From the NCBI RefSeq assembly GCF_016901955.1, contig NZ_JACJLC010000018.1:1-49376 (forward strand): a DNA stretch of 49,376 bases. Reading direction: 5' to 3'. The position numbers were made by a program, and so were the translations under genes. Under the pieces are notes generated by a model. That model was not told the DNA's origin and ran no database searches. It worked only from the letters and a program-made list of their open reading frames with translations. Below are positions 26,739-34,532 of the stretch, one piece after another. This DNA is from Pseudoflavonifractor phocaeensis (lineage in GTDB: Bacteria > Bacillota > Clostridia > Oscillospirales > Oscillospiraceae). The stretch's first letter is position 1; the number at the start of each line of letters is the position of its first letter.

Positions 26739-28532
26739 TTATTCCTCGTCCTCGGTCTTGGTGCAGGCGATGTTCAGCTCGTCCAGCTGGGCCTGGGTGA
26801 CCACGCTGGGGGCCCCCATCATCAGGTCCTGGGCGTTCTTGTTCATGGGGAAGGGAATGATCTCCCGGATGGACTCCTCACCGGCCAGCAGCATGACCAT
26901 CCGGTCCACGCCGGGGGCAATACCGGCATGAGGGGGAGCGCCATAGGTGAAGGCGTTGTACATGGCGGGGAACTTGGCCTTCACGTCGTCCTCACCCAGC
27001 CGCACCAGCTGGAAGGCCTCGATCATGATCTCCGGGTCGTGGTTCCGGACGGCGCCGGAGGACAGCTCCACGCCGTTGCACACCAGGTCGTACTGGAAGG
27101 CGGTGATGGACAGGGGGTCCACCTCCCCGGAAGCCGCCTTCTTCAGGATCTCCAGGCCGCCGTTGGGCATGGAGAAGGGGTTGTGGCAGAACTCCAGCAG
27201 GCCGGACTCCTCGCCGATCTCGTACATGGGGAAATCCACGATCCAGCAGAACTCGTAGCGCTCCTTGTCCATGTGGTTGGGGCAGAAGGCGCCCAGCTTG
27301 GAGCGGAGCACACCGGCGGTCTTCTGGGCGGTCAGCAGCTTGCCGGCGGTGAGGCCCACGAAGCAGCCGGGCTCCAGCCCCAGGGCGGATACCACCTGGT
27401 CCTTGATGGGCTGGACGAACTTGGCGATGCCGCCTACGAGCTCGCCCTTCTCGTCATAGCGGAACCAGTAGGCCTTGTTGCCGGACTGGACCTCCACCTC
27501 GTTGCAGATACCGTCAATCTGCTTGCGGGTACCCTCAAAGCCGGACACTACGATGGCCTTCACCGTGTTGCCCTCGAAGGGCCCGAAGCCGCAGCCGGAC
27601 AGCAGGTCGGTGGCGTCGGTAAGGGTCAGGTCGATGCGCAGGTCGGGCTTGTCCGAGCCGTACTTGTCCATGGCCTCCAGGAAGGAGATCCGGCGGAAGG
27701 GGGCCTCAGAGGCCACGTTGTAGGTGCCGTACTGGGCGAAAATGGGGGGGAGCACCTGCTCCAGCACAGCGAACACATCCTCCTGACCGGCAAAGGCCAT
27801 CTCCATGTCCAGCTGGTAGAACTCGCCGGGGGAGCGGTCGCCCCGGGCGTCCTCATCCCGGAAGCAGGGGGCGATCTGGAAGTACTTATCAAAGCCGGAG
27901 GCCATCAGCAGCTGCTTGAACTGCTGGGGGGCCTGGGGGAGAGCGTAGAACTTGCCGGGATGCTTCCGGCTGGGCACCAGGTAGTCCCGGGCGCCTTCGG
28001 GGGAGGAGGCGGTGAGGATGGGGGTGGTGATCTCCATAAAGCCCTGGGCGGTCATGGCCTGCCGCAGGGCGGCCACCACCTGGCAGCGGAGGATGATGTT
28101 GTTCTTAACGGCAGGGTTGCGCAGGTCCAGGTAGCGGTATTTCAGCCGCTGGGTCTCGTCGGCCTCCCGGCTGCGGTTCACCTGGAAGGGCAGCTCGTTG
28201 TGGCGGCAGCGGCCCAGTACCTCGATCCGTTCAGGTACCACCTCAATGTCGCCGGTGGGCAGCTTGGGGTTCTTGGAATCCCGCTCCCGCACTACGCCGG
28301 TGACCGCAATGGTGGATTCCTTGTTCAGCGCCTTGATGGTCTTGACCATCTCCTCAGTCTCGGCCACCACCTGGGTGGTGCCATAGAAGTCCCGCAGCAC
28401 GGCAAAGCCCAGGCTGGCGCCTACCTCACGGAAATTCTCCAAAAAGCCCGCCAGAGTGACGGTCTGGCCCACCTGCTCCATGCGGAGTTCCCCACAGCTG
28501 TGGGTGCGGTAGGCGGTTTTGACATTGGCCAT
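26739..28532 (-). CDS. aspS: Aspartyl-tRNA synthetase
   Basis: Class II synthetase charging tRNA-Asp. 597 residues, the usual size for the bacterial form. N-terminal OB-fold anticodon domain (about 1-110: VGQTVTLAGFLENFREVGAS). Catalytic core with FMEITTPILTASSPEGARDY (motif 1 region, near 168-190), FRDEDARGDRSPGEFYQLDM (motif 2, near 216-240), a bacterial GAD insertion (about 290-420) and PPHAGIAPGVDRMVMLLAG (motif 3, near 525). ATG 28532 has GGAG ten bases upstream. No T-box was found upstream; 28533-28733 contains only a half R1 repeat and a weak promoter-like TTGATA-19-TATAAT. gatCAB is not in the window, so whether it is discriminating cannot be judged. Confidence 0.96.
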   Translation of the reverse strand: MANVKTAYRTHSCGELRMEQVGQTVTLAGFLENFREVGASLGFAVLRDFYGTTQVVAETEEMVKTIKALNKESTIAVTGVVRERDSKNPKLPTGDIEVVPERIEVLGRCRHNELPFQVNRSREADETQRLKYRYLDLRNPAVKNNIILRCQVVAALRQAMTAQGFMEITTPILTASSPEGARDYLVPSRKHPGKFYALPQAPQQFKQLLMASGFDKYFQIAPCFRDEDARGDRSPGEFYQLDMEMAFAGQEDVFAVLEQVLPPIFAQYGTYNVASEAPFRRISFLEAMDKYGSDKPDLRIDLTLTDATDLLSGCGFGPFEGNTVKAIVVSGFEGTRKQIDGICNEVEVQSGNKAYWFRYDEKGELVGGIAKFVQPIKDQVVSALGLEPGCFVGLTAGKLLTAQKTAGVLRSKLGAFCPNHMDKERYEFCWIVDFPMYEIGEESGLLEFCHNPFSMPNGGLEILKKAASGEVDPLSITAFQYDLVCNGVELSSGAVRNHDPEIMIEAFQLVRLGEDDVKAKFPAMYNAFTYGAPPHAGIAPGVDRMVMLLAGEESIREIIPFPMNKNAQDLMMGAPSVVTQAQLDELNIACTKTEDEE

Positions 28533-28647
28533 GTGAAATCAACTCCAAATTATAAGATCAAAGGGGGTGCGGATATCAACAAATGTGGGCGGGTGGGGGC
28601 CGGCGGCTTTATGGGGCGCGACGACCCCGGTGCGCCATGGTGCAGTT

Positions 28648-28694
28648 CCCCTCATCCGGCCCTGCGGGCCACCTTCCCCCCTGAGGGGGGAAGG
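28648..28694. repeat. R1 half element
   Basis: CCCCTCATCCGGCCCTGCGG then GCCACCTTCCCCC/GGGGGGAAGG: a single right-hand R1 arm upstream of aspS, with no matching left arm. Confidence 0.85.
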
Positions 28695-28733
28695 TCAGGA
28701 CGGGCGCAGTTTGTCAGTGGGGCGGCCTGGACC

Positions 28734-29663
28734 TCAGCCCTTCTGGTCCAGGTACCGGCTGTAGTACACCTGCACGTCGAAGTTCTTGTACAGCTGGGTG
28801 CCATCCTTGGCGGTGACCCCGAAGCAGGCCAGGGCGGTGTTCTTCACATAGTTCAGGAAGGTGACTCCGTCCACGGTGTTGAACCAGTTGAACTCCATGC
28901 CCTGGGCGGCACAGGCGGCCTCCAGCTCGTCGATCAGGCTCTGGACATAGGGCAGGTAGGCTCCGGCGGTGGTGCCGTTGGTAAAGAGCACGTCAGAGGG
29001 CTTCAGCCCAGCGGCGGTGAAGGGGGTATAGTCGGCGGGGGTGAAGGTCTGCCGCAGGGAGGTGCGGGCCACCCGGGCCACCATGGCGGCGGTCTCCGCC
29101 CGGGTCAGGGTCTTGTCGGCGGAGAAGGTGCCCCACTTGTCCACGCCGGTGAGGATACCGGCGTTATAGAAGGCCAGCACGTCGGCGTCGGCGCTGTCCG
29201 GCAGGGTGGTGATGGTATTGATGGGGGAGAGCATCTCGTCGGGCACCACGGCGCACAGCAGGGTGACAAACTCCTGCCGGGTGGCCTGCTTGGTGGGGGT
29301 GGGGACGGTGATGCCCAGGTTTTCGAGGTAGTTTACATAAGACCCATACCAGGGGAGGGTCTCGCCGGGCTTGGGGGTGATCATGGGGATCTCCTCCCCA
29401 GTGATGGCGGCGTTCATCCGGGCGGCGATAGCGGCCACCTCGCCCACAGAGAGCACCTGATTGGGGGCAAAGCCGGTGTCGGTACCGGTCATCAGGCCCA
29501 CCTCATAGCAGGCCTGGGCGGTGGCGGCGAACCAGTCGGTGGGCTTCACGTCGCTGTAGCCCGGGTAGGTGTTCACCTGGGGAAAGGCCTCCTCCGGGGT
29601 AAGGGCGGCGGCGGAGCCCACCAGCAGGGCGGCGGACAGCACCAGAGCGGCAAGTTTTTTCAT
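28734..29663 (-). CDS. Secreted SLH-domain protein
   Basis: A 309-residue exported protein. The signal peptide is MKKLAALVLSAALLVGSAAA (cleavage near residue 20-22). It has two or three SLH-like segments: YSDVKPTDWFAATAQACYEV then GLMTGTDTGFAPNQVLSVGE near 34-80, a second divergent one near 110-160, and LAFYNAGILTGVDKWGTFSA then DKTLTRAETAAMVARVART near 160-205. The C-terminal 100 residues contain YLPYVQSLIDELEAACAAQG and a tyrosine-rich end (VQVYYSRYLDQK) and are not recognised. ATG 29663 follows AAGGAGG by eight bases; an earlier start at 29687 lacks a site. It lies between hisS and aspS, flanked by R1 half elements on both sides. Confidence 0.87.
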   Translation of the reverse strand: MKKLAALVLSAALLVGSAAALTPEEAFPQVNTYPGYSDVKPTDWFAATAQACYEVGLMTGTDTGFAPNQVLSVGEVAAIAARMNAAITGEEIPMITPKPGETLPWYGSYVNYLENLGITVPTPTKQATRQEFVTLLCAVVPDEMLSPINTITTLPDSADADVLAFYNAGILTGVDKWGTFSADKTLTRAETAAMVARVARTSLRQTFTPADYTPFTAAGLKPSDVLFTNGTTAGAYLPYVQSLIDELEAACAAQGMEFNWFNTVDGVTFLNYVKNTALACFGVTAKDGTQLYKNFDVQVYYSRYLDQKG

Positions 29664-29697
29664 CAAAGGTTCCTCCTTGTCAGTCAATGGGGGCGGG

Positions 29698-29745
29698 CCC
29701 CCTCATCCGGCCCTTCGGGCCACCTTCCCTCGTGTGGGGGAAGGT
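29698..29745. repeat. R1 half element
   Basis: CCCCCTCATCCGGCCCTTCG, GGCCACC, then TTCCCTCGTGTGGGGGAAGG. A right-hand arm in the same orientation as the one at 28648. Together the two flank the small SLH gene as direct, not inverted, copies. Confidence 0.85.
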
Positions 29746-29783
29746 CTTTTTGTTATAGACGAAAGCCCAGGAGGAAAGTTCCG

Positions 29784-31136
29784 TCAGCCCTGGGGTTCCT
29801 GGATGGGGGAGCCAACCGCTCGGGCGGCCAGGGTGTCCCGCACCAGGGCCACCGCCTCTTCGGGGGCGAGGGCCTGCTGCTGGCCGGTGGTCAGATCCTT
29901 CACCGTCACCTTGCCCTGCTGAATCTCATCCTCCCCCAGGAAGGCGGCAAAGGGGATGGACAGTTTGTTGGCGTAGGTCAGCTTCTGCTTGAATTTCTTC
30001 TGCTCACAGTGGAGCTGGGCCCGCACCCCCGCCTCCCGCAGAGCGGTGGCAAAGGAGATGGCGGGGGAGAGGTCCTCCGTCATGGGCAGGATGAGCACGT
30101 CGGCAGGGGCGGTGTTCAGCTGCTCATTGAGGTAGCCCTGGGCCTCCAGCACCGAGAACAGCCGGGTCAGGCCGATGGAGATGCCCACGCCGGGGAGCTG
30201 CTTGTCGGTGTAATACTCCGCCAGGTTGTCGTACCGGCCGCCGGAGCAGATGGAGCCCACCTCCGGGTGGTCCAGCATCACCGTTTCATATACGGTGCCG
30301 GTGTAGTAGTCCAGCCCCCGGGCAATGGTGAGATCCACCATAAAGTGGTCGGCGGGCACCCCGAAGGCGGACAGATACTTCACCACCGTCTCCAGCTCGG
30401 CTACGCCCTGGTCAAAGAGCTCGTTTTTGCCCCGGAAGGGAGCCAGGGCGGCCATGGGGTCGTCGGCGGAGAGCAGAGCCAGCAGAGAGTCGGCCGCCTC
30501 CGCCGGTACGGCAAAATCGTCCACCAGAATGGCCTTCACCTTGTCGGAACCGATCTTCTCCAGCTTGTCGATGGTGCGCATCACGTCTCCGGCCTGCGCC
30601 TCCAGGCCCAGCACGGCAAACAGGCCGTTGAGTACCTTCCGGTTGTTCAGCCGGATCTTGAACCGGTGGAGCCCCAGGGCAGTGAAGGTTTTGTAAATGA
30701 TGGCGGGGATCTCGGCCTCGTTGATGATGTCCAGGGCGCCGTCGCCGATCACGTCGATGTCCGCCTGGTAAAACTCCCGGTAACGGCCCTTCTGGGCCCG
30801 CTCCCCCCGGTAGACCTTGGCGATCTGGAACCGGCGGAAGGGGAAGGTGAGCTCGTTCTGGTGGAGGGCCACGTACTTGGCCAGGGGGACCGTCAGGTCA
30901 AACCGGAGGGCCAGGTCGGTGTCCCCCTTCTGGAAGCGGTAGATCTGCTTTTCGGTCTCGCCGCCGCCCTTGGCCAGCAGCACCTCGGCGGCCTCCACCG
31001 CCGGGGTATCCAGGGGAGTAAAGCCGTAGAGGGCATAGCTTTTGCGTAAAATGTCCACCATCCGGTCGAACTGCACCTGCCGGGCAGGCAGCAGCTCCAT
31101 GAAGCCGGAGAGGGTGCGGGGTTTGATTTGGGCCAT
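29784..31136 (-). CDS. hisS: Histidyl-tRNA synthetase
   Basis: Class II synthetase charging tRNA-His. 450 residues. Motif 1 region with TPLDTPAVEAAEVLLAKGGG near 40-60; motif 2 FRRFQIAKVYRGERAQKGRY then REFYQADIDVIG near 100-132; the HisRS signature ARGLDYYTGTVYETVM near 272-288; CSGGRYDNLAEYY near 298; and GVGISIGLTRLFSVLE (motif 3) near 318. The C-terminal anticodon domain spans about 340-435. ATG 31136 follows AAAGGAG by seven bases. It is preceded by a T-box leader at 31253-31480. An R2 repeat lies between the T-box terminator and the start codon. Confidence 0.96.
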   Translation of the reverse strand: MAQIKPRTLSGFMELLPARQVQFDRMVDILRKSYALYGFTPLDTPAVEAAEVLLAKGGGETEKQIYRFQKGDTDLALRFDLTVPLAKYVALHQNELTFPFRRFQIAKVYRGERAQKGRYREFYQADIDVIGDGALDIINEAEIPAIIYKTFTALGLHRFKIRLNNRKVLNGLFAVLGLEAQAGDVMRTIDKLEKIGSDKVKAILVDDFAVPAEAADSLLALLSADDPMAALAPFRGKNELFDQGVAELETVVKYLSAFGVPADHFMVDLTIARGLDYYTGTVYETVMLDHPEVGSICSGGRYDNLAEYYTDKQLPGVGISIGLTRLFSVLEAQGYLNEQLNTAPADVLILPMTEDLSPAISFATALREAGVRAQLHCEQKKFKQKLTYANKLSIPFAAFLGEDEIQQGKVTVKDLTTGQQQALAPEEAVALVRDTLAARAVGSPIQEPQG

Positions 31137-31194
31137 AGTGATGCTCCTTTGTGTTGAGATTAAGAGATCAGAGATGGAGATAGGGTTCGGGTGT

Positions 31195-31217
31195 GTAGGG
31201 GCGGCCTGTGGCCGCCC
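31195..31217. repeat. R2 hairpin repeat in the hisS leader
   Basis: GTAGGGGCGGCCTGTGGCCG then CCC: an R2 unit with GGCC/GGCC inner arms, between the hisS T-box terminator and the hisS start. Confidence 0.85.
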
Positions 31218-31252
31218 AGGCGGAACGGAACAGGGGGCAGCTTTACGGGGGT

Positions 31253-31480
31253 AAAAAGGCGCTCTCGTCCCTTGTCACGGGACGAAAGCGCCTGCTTTCG
31301 TGGTGCCACCCATGTTCGGAGCGGTACGCCGCTCCCTCTGTCCTTCTGGTGCGGGAAGGGGACCGCGCCCGTCTCCGGGCCCGCTGGTGGAGCCGTCTCC
31401 CGTCCGCCTGCCGTGGATGCTCGCAGCCGTGGCATCCTTCTCTGGTCCGGTGGTGTGGGCGGTACTTGCTCCGTCATGGC
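31253..31480 (-). promoter_or_regulatory. T-box riboswitch controlling hisS
   Basis: Minus strand: AGCAAGTACC (near 31470), Stem I loop sequences AGAGAAGGATGCC and GGCTGCGAGCATCC, and the conserved T-box GGGTGGCACCACG (31299-31311). A terminator follows, GGCGCTTTCGTCCC/GGGACGAGAGCGCC then TTTTT (31253-31292). A CAC histidine codon occurs in the expected part of Stem I (GGCTCCACCAG), but the exact specifier cannot be fixed by eye. The promoter is not evident. The 5' edge lies within about 25 bases of the stranded mgsA end, so transcription may come through from mgsA. Confidence 0.88.
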
Positions 31481-31503
31481 GGTATGATGGCTGGGCCTTC
31501 CCC

Positions 31504-31564
31504 TTACGCGGTAAAGGGCTTGGTCTTGGGGTTGATGATGTCGCGCCAGTCCAAATCCCCCCGC
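31504..31564 (-). pseudogene. Stranded second copy of the mgsA 3' end
   Basis: Encodes GDLDWRDIINPKTKPFTA and a TAA stop. It is identical in protein sequence to the end of MgsA (31714-31774), but six codons and the stop differ: CGC for AGA, GAC for GAT, ATC for ATT, AAG for AAA twice, GCG for GCC, TAA for TGA. All changes are silent. It has no start codon. This copy uses the GC-ending codons typical of the genome. Confidence 0.8.
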
Positions 31565-31713
31565 GCCCCACCCGATGCGGAGCATCGTGTGGGGACCCCA
31601 ATGATTGAAATTGCGGCCGTCGGAAGTGAATTCCGCCGGCCTTCGGCGGCAAGAGCCGCCGCGCCGCCTAAGGCGGCGTGCTGGAGCGGGGGGAAGGATG
31701 CTGCCGTCTTGTC
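31565..31713 (-). mobile_element. R3 element after mgsA
   Basis: 149 bases between the two mgsA ends. In mgsA direction: GCCGCCTTAGGCGGC hairpin, GGCGGC-TCTT-GCCGCC hairpin, CGGCGGAA-TTCAC-TTCCGACGG, linker GCCGCAATTTCAATCATT, then GGGGT and CCCCACACGATG/CATCGGGTGGGG (31566-31594). Same order of parts as the lepA and permease copies, with different stem sequences that still pair. Confidence 0.75.
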
Positions 31714-32130
31714 TCAGGCGGTAAAGGGTTTGGTTTTGGGGTTAATGATATCTCTCCAGTCCAAATCCCCCCGCTCCAGACCGTGGATGAGCATCTCGGC
31801 GGTGGCCACGTTGGTGGCCACGGGGATATTGTACTGGTCGCACAGGCGGGTGATATACTTCAGGTCGGAGTCCAGGTCGTTGGACTGGGGATCGGAGAAG
31901 AACAACACCATGTCGATCTCGTTGTAGGCGATCCGGGCGCCGATCTGCTGGCTGCCCCCGTGCTCGTGGGAGAGGAAAAGCTGTACGGGCAGACCGGTGG
32001 CTTCGGCCACCAGACGACCTGTCGTGTTGGTGGCACAGATCGTATGCTTGGACAGGATGCCGCAGTAGGCAATGCAGAATTGGACCATCAGTTCCTTTTT
32101 GCGATCATGGCTCATCAACGCGATATTCAT
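31714..32130 (-). CDS. mgsA: Methylglyoxal synthase
   Basis: Converts dihydroxyacetone phosphate to methylglyoxal and phosphate, a bypass of lower glycolysis under phosphate limitation. 138 residues. Phosphate-binding ATNTTGRLV near 33-41, then LFLSHEHGGSQQIGARI; catalytic Asp in MVLFFSDPQSNDLDSDL near 80; and CDQYNIPVATNVATAEMLI near 98-116 with the second Asp. ATG 32130 follows GAGAGG. Its last 20 codons recur downstream beyond an R3 element with only silent changes. The gene's own end has less GC at third positions (AGA, GAT, ATT, AAA, AAA) than the downstream copy. minD lies upstream on the same strand. Confidence 0.95.
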   Translation of the reverse strand: MNIALMSHDRKKELMVQFCIAYCGILSKHTICATNTTGRLVAEATGLPVQLFLSHEHGGSQQIGARIAYNEIDMVLFFSDPQSNDLDSDLKYITRLCDQYNIPVATNVATAEMLIHGLERGDLDWRDIINPKTKPFTA

Positions 32131-32163
32131 AGTAAACCTCTCTTCCTTAGTTATATGAGCGGG

Positions 32164-32904
32164 TCATCGCAGCTTCATCAGGGGGACCTTTTGTCCCAGC
32201 AGTCGTTTGGCAATGTTGAGATAGGCCTGAGCGGCTCCCCGGCTGGCGCACAGGATCAGGGGCGTGCCCTGATTGGCGCTGAGCATGACCTGGGGGTCCT
32301 CCGGCACCAAACCCAACAGAGGCAGTCCGGCGGTATCCATGGCGTCGTCAATGGTGGTGTGGAGCCGGCGGAGCAGCCTGGGCTGCACCCGGTTTACCAC
32401 CAAATGGATGTGGGGCATCCTGCCCCAGAGGATGGACACGGTGTGCTGGGCGTCCCGCAGGGCGGAGGCGTCGGTGGTGGAGACCACGATGCCCCGGTCT
32501 GCGGCACAGGCCGCCAGCTGAAAGCCGGTCCCCAGACCGGCGGGGGAGTCGATCAGGATGTAGTCAAAAAATCCCTTGGCCTGCCGCACCAGGTCCCGTA
32601 CGGCGCTCTGGGAGATGGGCTCTCTGGGCGGGGTCACCGGAGCTGTGAGCATGCTCAGCCCCTGGATCACCGGGTGGGGAGTGACCGCCCGCTCCAGCGG
32701 GCAGCGGCCGGTGAGTACATCGGTAAAGTCCATCAGGGCCCGGTCGCTGAGTCCCAGCGTCAGATCCAGGTTGCGCAATCCGATGTCCATATCCATGCAC
32801 AGCACCTTGTGGCCCAGGGCGGCCAGGCAGGAGCCCACGCCGCCGGTCAGAGAGGTCTTTCCGGTGCCGCCTTTCCCCGATGTGATGACGATTGCAGTGG
32901 ACAT
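32164..32904 (-). CDS. minD: MinD-like division-site ATPase
   Basis: ParA/MinD-family ATPase that positions the division septum through membrane cycling. 246 residues, slightly short for MinD. Deviant Walker A GKGGTGKTSLTGG at residues 9-21, MDMDIGLRNLDLTLG near 40, the Walker B region YILIDSPAGLG near 117, and a C-terminal amphipathic segment AYLNIAKRLLGQKVPLMKLR that fits a membrane-targeting helix. ATG 32904 follows AGGAG by eight bases; the ORF extends upstream but without homology. No minC or minE is next to it. mgsA follows after 33 bases and is probably co-transcribed. Confidence 0.85.
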   Translation of the reverse strand: MSTAIVITSGKGGTGKTSLTGGVGSCLAALGHKVLCMDMDIGLRNLDLTLGLSDRALMDFTDVLTGRCPLERAVTPHPVIQGLSMLTAPVTPPREPISQSAVRDLVRQAKGFFDYILIDSPAGLGTGFQLAACAADRGIVVSTTDASALRDAQHTVSILWGRMPHIHLVVNRVQPRLLRRLHTTIDDAMDTAGLPLLGLVPEDPQVMLSANQGTPLILCASRGAAQAYLNIAKRLLGQKVPLMKLR

Positions 32905-32929
32905 AGGCTCACTCCTGACATACAAGATA

Positions 32930-32958
32930 AGAATAACACAATAGTTCGCGGGACGCAA
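32930..32958 (-). promoter_or_regulatory. Promoter of minD-mgsA
   Basis: Minus-strand TTGCGT (32953-32958), 17 bases, TATTCT (32930-32935), about 26 bases before the minD start. Confidence 0.55.
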
Positions 32959-32992
32959 TGCTTAACTTAGTCATTGATGCACAAAAAATCCC

Positions 32993-33703
32993 TTAAAGGG
33001 GGGCTTTTTGTATCCTGGCCCACCGTCGGGGATAGCCATTGGGGGTGGGGGAGACCTTTTCCACCACCACCACCCGGTGGCTGACCCCCGTTCCGGGGAT
33101 CTCATAGTCCACCCGGGGGAGCAGGCGGCCCCCCAGCTTGGCAATACCCCGGGCGGCCCGGTCCACCTCGGCGGCGCTGTCCACGCTTTTCATGGCCAGA
33201 AATTTACCGCCTACCTTTACATAGGGCAGACAGAGCTCACACAGCACCTCCAGGGAGGCCACCGCCCGGGACACGGCATAGTCAAAGCTATCCCGGTATC
33301 CGGCCTGATGGGCCTGTTCCTCGCCCCGGGCATGGAGGCAGGTGACGTGGTCCAGTGAGAGGGCATCACACACGCTCTCCAGCCAGGTCACCCGCTTGCC
33401 CAGGGAGTCCAGCAGGGTGACGGTGAGAGAGGGCTCCAGGATCTTCAAAGGCAGGCCGGGAAATCCGGCCCCAGTGCCCACGTCGATGAGGGTCTTGCCG
33501 TTGAAATCCTCTCCAATGGTCAGCAGGGCTGCGCAGTCCAGGAAGTGAAGGTCCACCACCTGGTCTGGCTCGGTGATGGCGGTCAGGTTCATGACCCGGT
33601 TCTGCTCCAGCAGCAGCCGACCGTATTCCGCCAGCTGGCCGGCTGCCTGGGGAGGCGGGGTAAGGCCCAGGGCGGTCAGGCCCTGTTCGATCCGTTGCTT
33701 CAT
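32993..33703 (-). CDS. rsmG: 16S rRNA (guanine-527-N7)-methyltransferase
   Basis: Methylates G527 of 16S rRNA using S-adenosylmethionine. 236 residues. N-terminal helical part with YGRLLLEQNRVMNLTAITEP near 28-47. SAM site LIDVGTGAGFPGLPLKILEP near 72-91, LLDSLGKRVTWLESVCDAL near 97, and SRAVASLEVLCELCLPYVKV near 145, followed by GGKFLAMKS. It overlaps the start of the upstream small membrane protein gene's stop by four bases (ATGA), so the two are coupled. Position near parA/parB matches the classic origin-proximal gidB neighbourhood. The stop lies inside a weak A/T-flanked hairpin (32981-33006). Confidence 0.95.
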   Translation of the reverse strand: MKQRIEQGLTALGLTPPPQAAGQLAEYGRLLLEQNRVMNLTAITEPDQVVDLHFLDCAALLTIGEDFNGKTLIDVGTGAGFPGLPLKILEPSLTVTLLDSLGKRVTWLESVCDALSLDHVTCLHARGEEQAHQAGYRDSFDYAVSRAVASLEVLCELCLPYVKVGGKFLAMKSVDSAAEVDRAARGIAKLGGRLLPRVDYEIPGTGVSHRVVVVEKVSPTPNGYPRRWARIQKAPL

Positions 33704-34053
33704 TGTCCACCTCCGAAGTTAGCCAGCAGGGCTGGGATGCCCAGGCACAGGCTGATGATGAAGCCTGCCACGCATACCGCCGCCAGCACGCCCATGGAGA
33801 CCTTTCGGGAGGGCGGGCTGTCCGGATGGCGGGCCAGATAAAGGGCGATGGCAAACATACCGCCGATGCCGGGACAGGCAAAGAGAGGAGCGATGCCGTA
33901 GAGGTAGCTGCCCTGGTGGAAGAAGGGGTACAGGTTGAGGACCACAAAGCCCACCATGTACACCACGCCGGTCCAGGCCAGGATGCGCTTGACAGGGGAG
34001 GCGGGGGTGTAGGACTCCCGCTCCGGAGTTTGGTCGTCAGGTCGGTCAGTCAT
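33700..34053 (-). CDS. Small membrane protein, hypothetical
   Basis: 117 residues with a polar, acidic N terminus (TDRPDDQTPERESYTP). It has three hydrophobic segments: ILAWTGVVYMVGFVVLNLY (about 24-42), IAPLFACPGIGGMFAIALYL (54-73) and VSMGVLAAVCVAGFIISLCL (85-104). I do not recognise the family. It overlaps mscL upstream by eight bases and rsmG downstream by four, so it is translated within one operon with both. Its ribosome binding site GAAGGAGCAGAAGC is inside mscL. It could be an accessory membrane protein, but nothing in the sequence shows its job. Confidence 0.8.
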   Translation of the reverse strand: MTDRPDDQTPERESYTPASPVKRILAWTGVVYMVGFVVLNLYPFFHQGSYLYGIAPLFACPGIGGMFAIALYLARHPDSPPSRKVSMGVLAAVCVAGFIISLCLGIPALLANFGGGQ

Positions 34054-34459
34054 GCTTCTGCTCCTTCAACAGGTCGCGGATCTCCGCCAGCAGCTCCTCC
34101 TGGGTAGGCTTGGGGGGCTCGGCGGGCTTGGGCTCCTCCTCTTTTTTCCGGTGGAAGGTATTGAGTCCCTTCACCAGACAGAAAATGACGAAGGCCATGA
34201 TAAGGAAGTTGACCACCGCCTGAATAAAGCTGCCGAAGGCGATGGTGGCGCCGCCCACGGAGAAGGTCAGGGCGGCAAAGGTGGATTCCCCAATAAAGAT
34301 GCCTACGAAAGGCATAAGGATGTCGTTGGTGAGGGAATCCACAATGGTCTTGAAGGCGCCGCCGATGATGACGCCCACCGCCAGGTCCATGACATTGCCC
34401 CTGGCGATAAATTTGCGAAACTCGGCAAGGAAGCCTTTGGTTTTCTCTTTTGCGGACAT
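34046..34459 (-). CDS. mscL: Large-conductance mechanosensitive channel
   Basis: Homopentameric channel opened by membrane tension during hypo-osmotic shock. 137 residues. N-terminal amphipathic helix KGFLAEFRKFIARGNVMDLA then VGVIIGGAFKTIVDSLTNDI (first membrane helix with the gating glycines), a periplasmic-type loop, and second helix FGSFIQAVVNFLIMAFVIFCLV near 78-98. A cytoplasmic C-terminal bundle follows, LLAEIRDLLKEQ after a Pro/Glu-rich linker. ATG 34459 follows AAAGGAG. It is the first gene of a unit with the small membrane protein and rsmG. Confidence 0.96.
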   Translation of the reverse strand: MSAKEKTKGFLAEFRKFIARGNVMDLAVGVIIGGAFKTIVDSLTNDILMPFVGIFIGESTFAALTFSVGGATIAFGSFIQAVVNFLIMAFVIFCLVKGLNTFHRKKEEEPKPAEPPKPTQEELLAEIRDLLKEQKHD

Positions 34460-34532
34460 AGATACTCCTTTGTATAGGGGAAAAAATCAAATAGGGGAGG
34501 GGGAGGCGGCCGCTGGCCGTCCTCCCAACCCA

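Noticed and set aside
32981-33006. Strong terminator after rsmG
   Set aside because: AAAAAATCCC...GGGGGGCTTTTT pairs only weakly and overlaps the rsmG stop. It is too uncertain to list as a feature.
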